Of a DNA stretch of 64,000 nt, positions 45,101-57,100 are shown one piece after another (position 1 is the first letter of the stretch; every line of letters starts with the position of its first letter). The translations under genes and the position numbers were made by a program. Source of the stretch: Mactra quadrangularis (lineage: Eukaryota; Mollusca; Bivalvia; Venerida; Mactridae). Location: NCBI GenBank assembly GCA_025267735.1, contig CM046297.1:36544011-36608010 (forward strand), written 5' to 3'. A model generated the notes under the pieces. It was given only the letters and a program-made list of their open reading frames with translations. It made no database searches and was not told the origin of the DNA.

Positions 45101-48100
45101 CTGGTTATAACATTAAAATCCAGAGAACAAAGAACCGTTAAAACTATGAACTGTTTTGTTGACCTAGATGGTAGACTTTAATGACGTTGATAACGTCGTC
45201 GTATAAAATTTGGCTTGCGCCGCAAGCGCTTACCTTGTGTTGTACTTTTTGTGTACTGTGCTGGTAATATACATGATAGAAATGTATTTTATGACCTACT
45301 ATTGCTATATAAATGCTGTTTCTTGTGTTATATATTTTACGTATGAGCATTAACATTTGTTAGCGCTGCATCGGCAGTCCGGTTATTTCTGAATCATTCC
45401 TTGTATATTTGTTTCCCGTATCAGTAGAGAATACATTATCACCAAGACAAGAATGGGCGTGGTAGAATAGTACATTGAACTGGTTATTATTAGATAACCA
45501 GCTTACCCTTTGTTCCTCAAACGCATTAAAATTCTACCTTGTTGTTTCCTTGAGCTAGCAACTTTATCCTGTTATCACAAAACTGAGAGGCTAGGAAGCA
45601 AACTTGAAGTAGTTGAACTAAGTTTTAAAACATTGTTTAAGCCTACATAGACAACTTCAACCACGACGCACAACTACAATGATTAGATAGTTTTGTTACT
45701 TCACATTTGAACTTTTTCCCTGATTTAATTTAAATTTAATTTAGCATCTGGTACAACATAATAATACATAGAATTTATCGGTCCGCAATTATTATGGCTA
45801 GGACTCTCGGGACATTATCGCCTATTGTTTCTGGTATCTATTCCGACGATGACTTAATTTTTAACAACTAAATACAAGAACATTTTTTGATTTAAGAAGT
45901 TGGTAAATGTGATTTTAAATAATTCAAAAATCTGATAAAGACATGGTATAGTCAATTTTTTATCAACTGTCAAAGTTTGAATAAGTTCACGGTGATTTAA
46001 TACATTATATATTACAATATCACGAGTCTAAGACAAAGAGCACGAAGTCACTATTAAATCATTTATGATTTGACAGTTGAGAAAAAAACGAATTATATGT
46101 CATATATTAATACCAATTACATTCGGTAATAATGACATATGGCATGCAAATGGTGAGTATCACAGTATGTAAAATGCCATATGTCATGCACAGGGATGAC
46201 ACAAAACTGAGATCTATATAAATACAAATTATAATTTTATAATTTTTAGGAAACTCATAGAAGAAAGAGTAGATTATGTAACAAAGCTATTTTATTGATA
46301 ACTGATGGGGTACCTGAACATTACGATGAAGTGTTTAAACATTATACCAAAAACTTTACATTTATCCAGGTAAATTTCATTATCTCATTTTATAATTAAT
46401 TGATTGATTTCCCCTACTTAATTTAATTAATTACACAATTTGTGTTTGAATTTGTGACTATTTTATTAGGAATACGAATAAAATGTGATGGTTATTATAT
46501 GCTTCCAGACTTATATTTCATGCAGTTTGTGTTCCATGAAACAGTTCATTAACGAATTTTGTATGAAATACATAAAGAACTTTGATGTTATTGAAATTGT
46601 TATGTGTAAAATTGATATATTCGTGATGTTATTTCAATCTCTTACAGACCAGAGTGTTCACGCATCTGATTGGTCGAGAGGTGGATGACGATAGAGAAGT
46701 AAGATGGATGGCTTGTGCTAACAAAGGTATAAAATATTTCTTTGTAGTACAGAACCATTCTATGACTAACGTTTTAGCATATTTAATACGGGTTAACAGT
46801 AACAACTTGTCTCACCATCAAGTCTTTTACAATAGAGCACATGGTTACGTTATGAGTTTCTATATTCAAAACAGTTTACATTAGGAATGGTCACTAATTA
46901 CCTAGCCAAAATAGCTTGGTTGATATCACTTCTGACAACGATTTTTTTATAATTTCGATTGTCACTTGGAAACCTACCACCTTAGCAGACATTTGTCACA
47001 GAATATATTCTACGGTCATTCACCGTCCTGCCTCTGAATCAAGTAATGTAATTATCAGCCATTTTGTAGAGTGTATTTTAAGATTTAGGTGACCACGATT
47101 GTCATGAACATATTAAACGTTCATTCTCCCACTTAACTCTGTATCAGCTACTGTTGCTAGTAAATGCTTGAAACTAGATTAAAATCATGAGTCTAAAGAT
47201 TTTTGCATGTCCAACGATAGTGAATAGGACAATTTTCTCCAGATATGATTGAAAATTATAGAAATGCGATTTAACGCACCATTCATTACATTACTTTGTA
47301 AATACAATAAGACCTCGTCGTAATGTACAGACAATGTCCAACATGGGACGTATATATACTGTTTTTATTCGCATGAATAGCATGTAATAACGTATAATAA
47401 CAAGTTTCTGCTTTAAAACTACAATAAGCTTTGTTTGAATTGACAAATAAGACATAAGAACAGAACTTTATTATTTTTATGAACCCACAGGGATTATAAT
47501 AGATGAAAATACTAATCCACATGGGCATGATAAGCGTGGAAGATTTGGAAATATTAATGTATTATGGAGTATATATCAAATTTTAAAGTTGATTGTCTCC
47601 CGTATGTAAGATAAAACATTGTAATACCATAGAAATTGTGTCTTTATTGATGTTCTACACAGTCTAGATATTTATTTCACTTGTAGTGAATGAATCATTT
47701 CATTGTCTTCTGTTGGATTTGTAAACATGTTTAAAATTACTTTGTTTTCTCTTGAGTCATTTTCACTGACTTTCTCAGAACTAAGTTATTTGGAAAACAT
47801 TCCAAATGAAATGGTAAAGTTAGTTTAAGATACATGATTAATACGAAAAAGTACAAAAACCACATACCTCCCACACACAAAAAAGCAACGAGGGAGGTAT
47901 TGTTAAAGGACTGTTGAAACCTCATGATTAAATATGATTATGCGTGTGTGCTGGAAGCCTTCTATTACAATTATTAAATGCATTGTCATTGTATAGAATT
48001 GCATTACAACTCATGTATAATATTGGCCATTTGATATTCATGTTTGTAATTGTTTATTTTAGGCTATTATTCACACATATCTACACTTGCAGATGTGCAA

Positions 48101-51100
48101 GAGAACGTGCAGGTAAACACTGTTATAATTAATCATGTTTTAAAGTAATCAATCATGACATGAATGACATTTGCAACATATGTTGTTCGCATTGTGTTTG
48201 TTTCTCTGCCATATACGCGCTTAAATGTAACTTTTGTCTCAGGTATATTTGCTGGTTTAACCTTTAAAACTAAATATGTTTAAATTCCGTATTGCTTGCA
48301 CGCATTCTCGATATTTTCATCGTGTTTATTCCTATCATATGTTTGGCATACTTCATTAGTAAATTGTACTGATATTGCAAAATTGTGCGTAGAAACTTAT
48401 CAAGAAAAATACTTATAACAACACATGAACCTCTCACATGGTCAAAAAGAAAAAGCAAAGTGAGATGTATGTTTTTATTGATTAAGTTGTTTTGAAAAAC
48501 TAATAAAAATACGAACCAAAAAGCGTTTCAATCTTAAAACGAATAGTGGCAAAACAGACGTTTACGGTGATATCTAAAGTTCTGTTATATATATCATAAT
48601 AATGTGAATAAACTATATTAACAAATACTTTTGGTTTTTCAGAACTATATCAAAGTAATGAGTCGACCTATGGTTATCAAAAGATTTCATAATAAAATCT
48701 GGACATCAATATATTTAGATCATATGTCACATCTAGATCGAAATGAGGTGAGTAGTGTTAACATTCACATGGGAAAAGATAAATGTATGATAACGAGTAA
48801 CGCTCATGAATGTGATAACATCTAAATGAATATTGTTCAGTGTTTTGATCATATCTTGATTTACAAATAATACAAATATGTGGATAGGTTCTTTTGAAAA
48901 TTGTTTCGCAAATGGTATTACTGTGTCATTTTATAAGTGTGTTGTTTGATATCCATATGTTTTCGTATTCAACACTGGACAAGCCGTACTTACTAAACAA
49001 AAATATGCAAAGTATACGAACAAGTGTTATTTCGTAGCAGTTTACAAAGATGGGAAACATAAGCATCGGTTACTTCATGTGAATATACCATATACCCATA
49101 AATGTCATCAAAAACGTCCTAAAGTCAACAAACACTGCAATGCAAAACAGTCATTATCAGCTAATTAAATTGAAAGTTTGTCGAATTTGCTTATGAAATA
49201 TTTGTATCAAAATTAATTCATTAACTTATGAGAAGACAAAAAGACTCTGGGCGTGCTCGATTGGAAATTCAGACTGTTAGAACTGGGAGAACTCCAATCG
49301 AGTGCGTTGAAACTGTATTCTGGCAGCGTTCTACCCATTCCATCGAAATAGGTGGTGTGAACGGAAGTGGTCGCGGTTGATGGCGGCGGCATCACTGCAA
49401 ACATGTAAGTTTGGTTTTTGAAAGCGAATGTTGTTAAAATTATACTTTTGAACGATTGTTTACGATAACAATTTAACCATTTTCTATAAATAAAGTAAGA
49501 ACCGAGTATATTTCCTACGGATTTTGCCGTTTGATTCAGTTCCGACATCCAATTTCACTCGTTTGGCAGATTCTGTGGAAGAGTCGGAATTTGATTCTGG
49601 CACAGTTCTGACAGCCCAATCGAAAACGCCCTCTGATGAAGCGACTGGTGGGGTTTTAAAATTGTGGAATTAATTCCTTTATATGTTCTTCTTCTTCAGG
49701 GACTACAGTTTATGACATCAGTGGCTATTCCAGTATTTGATACAAAGAATGAAACGGTATGATAAATAAAATCAAATCTTAGTTATGAGTTATGCAGAAG
49801 GTCAACTTAAACAAGCACTTATTGTATAGTTTTTAATTTACAACAACGAAAGCCACTCCTTTGTGTTTATGTCTACAAACTAAATTATTGAAACCATAAA
49901 ACAACAATATTTTAAAACCTAAAACGACAGCAGCTGATTCTAACTGTCTGGTTATTTGATTAAAAGTTTCTGCAATAATAGTTGGGAGTGACCTTTATTG
50001 AATATACTTTGAAATACACGCATTTATTGTCATTTATTGCTATTCGATTGTCAAGTTAATAGTGGCACAGCTTGTTTCCTCTAGAAATAATTAATTATTA
50101 TATATAAATTTTCTGATTGCCAAAAAATCAGGAAATGAAAACCTAAAAGCAATCTTCAACTTTTATTGTCTGTTGTTAGTAAAGTCAATAGAGCTATATA
50201 AGTTATGTCTTTGTATAAAGCAAATGTTCATTGGCCAGAAGCGTTCATGGCAATCTTTGTAACGCCTACATTTTTATACTGCTGCTTATTACTAAATTTA
50301 AAACTTATTACCATTGGAACACTGCTTAAACCAAGCAAATAACAATGTAAAAACCTGTTTTGATTTGTAATTAAACTCAGTAAATTTGTGAGTGAAAAAC
50401 AAACCTAAAACGTGTGCAAATAGCTCTTTTTTCGACGAAATCCAATTTTGAAATTAATGATATTTTGTCATTTTCAAAACTAAGCTTGGACCACATAGTG
50501 TGAAATCTATTACAGTCGTAATGAGAAAAGATTCTCTGGGCCAATGATTATTAATATCTTTCCTCTTAAACAGCTCATGAATAATGTTATGGGATTTCTA
50601 AAAAATATTCTCCAACTCATTGAAAGACGCACACGAGCGGTTCCAATGTACAATAAAACAAACATAGTTCCCCAGTCCGATGAAAGAGCTTTAAATACCA
50701 GACATTTAATGATGTCTCGAGTTATTAAGAGCACTTAGTTTAACTTTAATGATTTCTTAATGTGGGAACAATTACACTTGACGAAACTCATTACACCATC
50801 CATCGCTGTAGCTTGATTATGAATAGATAGAAACATACTCCATGCTTAAGTAAGGTGGCAAACGATACCAACTTTAATGCAACTGAAAACGTATATTTTG
50901 AATGTCACGTAATAAAAAGGTGCTTTATATATGATAACAACCGCTATGTCATACAGTGGTGGTTGGTTGTCAAACAATTTGTCAAAAATAGTCATATATA
51001 TTACTGGATCTTAACTTTTCAAACAGACTTCTTATCTAATGATGCTACCTTTTGTGATCAACTTAAATAATCTTACAGTACTTCTTATATTCTATTATTT

Positions 51101-54100
51101 CAGTTTAATGATGGAAACCTGCTAGGTGTTATGGGAACTGATGTACCGGTAGCTTCATTAAAGGAGTTAGTACCAATTCATCAGGTAAACTTTTCCTGAA
51201 ATTGTAACTTTGTAACTTGCAGCATTGATGGCATTTTCCTTTAAGTTGTAATAAAACAAATCTAGATCTATTTTTTAGTTTTTGATTTACAAATTTAGGA
51301 TTTGCTTTATCTGCCAATAAAAGTAAAAGTATTGATGTTGTGCGTACATACAGGAATCGATAACTCCTAATAAATGTTATAAAGATTACCGGCAAAATAA
51401 AGAAAACTTGTCAGGCATGCCCACCATCGCTTAAATGGAAAATGTTGAAACTGTTTCAATACAACAGTTAATATTCAAAGACATTTTATATGTTTTTTGT
51501 TTTATAAATTCTTGATGTGAATTCATTTGTTTTATATCTGCGCCTTTAGAATATTTCCATTTCTTTGTTTTGTTTGAAGCAACAGTAATGATCATCAAAT
51601 CTCTATGCTTGTCGTTTTTACTTCCAGTTAGGAGCAAATGGTTTTGCCTTTCTCATTAATCACAATGGTTACGTTTTGATGCATCCCGATTACACTCCAT
51701 TCAGACATCCATCAGCTGTAAGTCTTTTGTGTTTTTATAATCTTGATAAATGTCTTAAATTGTCTTGTTTAGATGCATTGTGGTAAATTTTATTTTGTGG
51801 TCTTGGCATTTTGGTGATGGTAAAATGGTGGCATTTGGTGTTTTTTCTTTACGATTAATAACAGAATAGTGAGGATTTTGTAATGAAAATGTTATAACCG
51901 TATAGAGGTAGTGGTCGAATAAAACCAAACGTAAAATTGTTTTTTTTGGGGGGAATGATACAATATTGACATTTTATGTTAATCTTTATGTTTAATAAAA
52001 TAAGATAATTTAAAGAAGTATAACTATAATGCTATAATGTGAAAGTTGTTTGGGCTCATACAAAGGATATTAAACTAATGCTTAACACTGTTCTTACTGT
52101 GATAGTACAAAAATGTTTTTTTGGTGTTCGTTATTTGATTAATGACATATACAGAAGGAGTACGAATTATGAATATAAAAATAAATATATATGTTATTTA
52201 TTTAGATAATTATACCAACACTATTATATTCCAATACTAAAACTGTTTTGTGTTTCGTTTGAGTAGATCAACAATGAAAGCCCTATGTTCATCGTTTGAG
52301 GATATTGATAATTGTCACAATATTTGTCACTAACTGAAGGATAATTAAACCTTGACGCTCACGAGAGTTCTTTCCTTGCTTATTGTAAAAATATACGTAT
52401 GAGTCATTACTTGTTCTTCCAATTGTATGTAGTGAATGTGATAGTTAGCCTTGTCTGTGTTAATAATTTTGGCATTTGACTTGACTTGAATTAATTAAGG
52501 AAAATATTTGTATCAGTATGAACATGATTGAATATCAATTCCAAAGTTTGGAAACGTGCTTATAGTTAATTTGCTAGAAAGAAAAAGAGAAATTGCTCTG
52601 ATTTTGAAGTAATTTTTTTACTGCTTGATAAATCGCATATTTGATATTTTTATTTTTTCATCTAGTATTACATAGAATAACATTGTATTTGTAAATGTCT
52701 GTGTTATGTTAGTAAGCATCGTGCTATGTGTTTTTGTCATCAATGTATAGCATTTGTATTTTCAGATAATTTATTATAAACATAAAAATGTTAAGTTTAA
52801 TTTCAAATTTTACGAAACGTTAAGTACTGTCAATAAAATGATACATGATTACAAACGTATTTATTTTATTTTATTTAATATAAAATGCATTTGTTTTTTT
52901 GTTTGTTATTTTTTTAGTTTTTTTTGTTACGAATAAATATGTGTAATTTTCGTTGTAAACAACAGATCCACTCGCGTTTTTATTGTGAACTAAAGCCAGT
53001 AGTATAAAATGATTGTCCATGAAAGTGAATTTACGAGAAGTCTACTACTTGGTATTGATACGATGAATAGTTGCATTCATTTTTTTATTTTGCACTTGAA
53101 CAAATATTCATTGCTTTAAATGATTTGAATTTACATGTTCTGGTAAGTGAATGAACTTTAAGTTGATAAAAACATCCTATTGACAAATTCAATAAAAGTT
53201 CAAGTTTTTAGCTGTTTTAGCATTGTAATGTTTGTTGACTTTTAGGACGTTTTGATGGCATTTTCACTGATGATCACAAATGCCTGGTATATTCACATGA
53301 AGTAATGGATGTTTCCATCACTGTAAACTATTACGAATAAACTAATGTACTAAAGTCCCTAAATACAATTATAGTTGTTTATTATTATTTCTTGAACTCA
53401 GATAAACATCTTGTTCTATGTTTGAGGAGTTGTTCATTCCCAAATTTGGTTATCTTTTGCTAGTAAAAACAAAAACCAAAAACATTATATTGCAGAGGAA
53501 TGATTTTATTTTCTTGACAAGATGGAAAAGATAAAAAATGAGTTAAAGAAACAATAGCTCCAAAAACAAACAATGGCTAAAATGCTCTAAGAACAATTAG
53601 GTATATCTATACAAGATTCATTCAAACATTATGTGGCAGTGTTGCTTACGTTTTTTACCCTACGATGTTTTCAGTTTAAGTGTTGCTTTTCGGACTACAA
53701 CACCACTCAATGTATTGTCTGTGTAAGTAGTGTGGGTGATAATTTGTTGTTTTTTATTATTTGTACAACATATATCAGGGGCGGATCCAGATATTTTCTA
53801 GGAGTGATACATATGTAATATATTATTAGTGGGTCTGCATGCATTGTATTGCTCAGGAGTTCGGGCTGTTTACAACGTGTATATTGACCGGAGATTTTAG
53901 GCTGTTTCACAATGATTTGTCAATATTTTTCAATTTGTTTGAATTTAAAACATTGAACCTGACCAAACCAATGAGTCGGAAACTTAATATTTGCAATTCC
54001 CGTTAGAGTTCATCAAAGTGTTCATTCGTCATTTTGATTCGGATTCCATGCTAGAGAGTAAGCATATGAATAATCGTTCTAATGATTCAGTTAAAAAATC

Positions 54101-57100
54101 AAGTACCACATAGTACGGTAATTCAGATCTTTTGTCAGTCGCAGGAGATTGAAAATGTATGATACTTCTTTGCCAATTTTCAGTATTCAGCTGATAATAT
54201 ATGTTTTTTCAAAAAATGAGTGAAAGTATTTAAATTGAATATATGACATTCGATATACGAATTAAATTGAACAAATGTGATAGACTTTCTGTATGCTAGA
54301 TCCGCCCATGTTTTTGCACATTTTAATTAAACTACTGCAACGACCCCATTTCTTTCTTGCACTGTGAAAACACGAAATGTCACAGATGTTTTTGGCGTTT
54401 TAACCACGCATTTTATTAACTGGTTTACATATGTTTGCCTTTATTTTTGTACTTGTATATCAAAAGTTTTGTATTTCATAATAAATATGTTTGCAGTGAA
54501 TTTGGACTTCAGAAATGAAAATATAAGTCTAGATTTTTGGCTAACAGGAATTACCAGCGCTTTATGTTTTATATGCTACACGTGCCTTGTGTACACTATG
54601 TAGACTAGCGAATTTTGTTAATATAAATTTTTGAATTTTAAATGTGTTCATAATACAAAAAAACAGTGGTAGTTAATCATTTCTCTGGTTATTGACTTGC
54701 AGGCATACAACAACCTTTGTCGACCATTACATTTTCATAGTTATACGTAATAATGTTTTCTTTGCTCAGATTTCTCGATTGAGCAATTATTTAATCGTGT
54801 AGATTAAAACTTTATTAGAAGTGAATACTGTGCAACAAATTATTATTGCATTGCAATGTTTTATGGGGTTTTATAAGCGCATTAAATATCTCGTCAGAGA
54901 GTCATCCTGCTCACGTCATCGTCATGTCTATATCCCTGGGCAGTGTTTGTTCCTGTTTAAAATACGTACTCTTAAGAGTTGCAAACAACTATCGTAATTG
55001 ATGCAGATTAAGTCAGACGAATAGCAACAGAAAATGATTCATGTCTAAACACCACCAATGCATGGTTGTCCCATTCAGAAATCGAACACGTGGATACTAG
55101 GTTCATAATCAAACACGCCAAGATATTTATATTATTGTAAAGTCATTTATGCATGCATCTAAATATTTTCATAATTTACATAAATGACATTATACATTTT
55201 ATGTTGAATATCAGTTGCCACATTAATGTTATATTAGCACTTTTATTGGACTTGATCAATTTCACATTTTATTATTGCACTTTGTCATTCACGCTAGCTT
55301 CTTCATACTCCATTCATTCTTCATAAACATATTTCATAGTTGGGATACATGTATACTTAATTGACCTCATATATCACCGTTTGTACCTTTAGCGACTTTC
55401 CAATGTCAAGCAAATACGTTTTCTTATCCGACTTAATCTCGTCGTTATCAAATTTTAATGTCACTTTAGGAATTACTAGCCTTAGAATATAATTACGTAA
55501 TGACCCATAAATGTTACAAATCTATTTATGAATATACCATTAAATATAGTGATATTTATTTTTACTTTCTGATATGTTTTATGTTTATGTACGATGTTAT
55601 TGGCCATGTATGTTGCCTTATCGGCTGGATTCCGATGGATTTTTTTGGTGCATACACCAGTGATTAAATGTATCAGAAAAATGGTGGAAAATATTTTATA
55701 ATTTTTGAGATATACTTTATCCAAAACTTTAGAAAACCGAAGAATGTGCAGAATTTGTTTTAAAACTACATTCAGTTTATACATATGATTTAATTGTTAC
55801 TGTGAATAATGATAAGTTATTCTTTACTGGCGTAATTATAATAAAAATAAGACGTTAGTCGTTTATATTACAAGTATGTCATTTAACTTAAGAATCAAGG
55901 AAACGTGTCTTAAGTGCAAAATGTTTTCTTTGTTCATTTGCTTATTTAATATAGCAATAAAAATTTTGCAACTTGTTTAAATAAGTTTGACATAGCTACG
56001 CAATTTTATAAACTAAATGTAAATTCATTATTTTATAGAATTTGGCTGAACGTTAAACAAAAAAGTAATCGCTACGTTAACGAAAGATCCTTATAGGTCA
56101 AATGCATTATAGAATTATACAAGTCCTAATGTGTATCTATGATTAAAAACGATACCATTTGTTATTATTTACACCATTATATTTCAGACTCAAAGTGTTT
56201 TAAATCCTTATTACAATAATATTGATCTGAATGACGTCACCCAAACATCAGAACAATTTAAGGTAAGTTTGTATTAGCCTGTTTGATACATATAAGTTCC
56301 CTTCATGCTTAATTATGTGTTTGTTTGAAGCACCTTATATACATTATAAGTTCTTTTCCAAGATGACACTGACTATCTTCAAAGGTGATGTGATTTGATG
56401 AAAATGTAAGAATTTACTTTCACTTCAATAGAATGAAATAGTTCCATCGCATATTCTATCGAATAACACTTAACAATAAATCAGATAATACAATAATTAG
56501 TTTTACAATGAAGTTTTCCCAAAATTTATGTTTGATTTTGTACTCATTTTGAAATTTTGTTTTTGTTTTTGTTTTAGGATCTTCGAAAAAGAATTTTGTC
56601 GGAAAATAATAATTTTGGTAGTGCTGAAGTTGAATTAAGAAGATTCTACGACAAAGCGGTTTGTATATTTATTTGTAGTTTCTTATACACGCATATACTA
56701 TTCTTGAGCGTATCATTTGAATAAGTAAGTGCATTTAGTATTTACATGCATATGAGTTTACTATGCTTGTGTGTCTACGTTATATTTTTGTATCATCAAG
56801 TGCATTTATTATTTGTAGGATGTTACAATTGCATTCTATTATATGAAAGTTGACAATACTCCGAACCTCCATTTCTAAAATATTCATAATCTGTTCGCAA
56901 ATGAAAGGAGTAGTGTATACTTGGGAAACATTGTCGCATGACGATAGTTTTTCCCCACAAATGATTTGTTAAACAAATTAGCCTTTGTCTAAAGGCGTGG
57001 TTATTATAGCCTCAGAGTTTTGCCAATATGCAAAGGTGTTATAATGTTTGGTGATTTGTAAAAGTAATATTCCCTTTTTCGAGTTATCCATGAACAAAAA

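Noticed and set aside
49213..49548. 111-codon minus-strand frame with a proline/serine-rich part
   Set aside because: It overlaps a hAT-like MITE inside an intron and matches no transposase motif.
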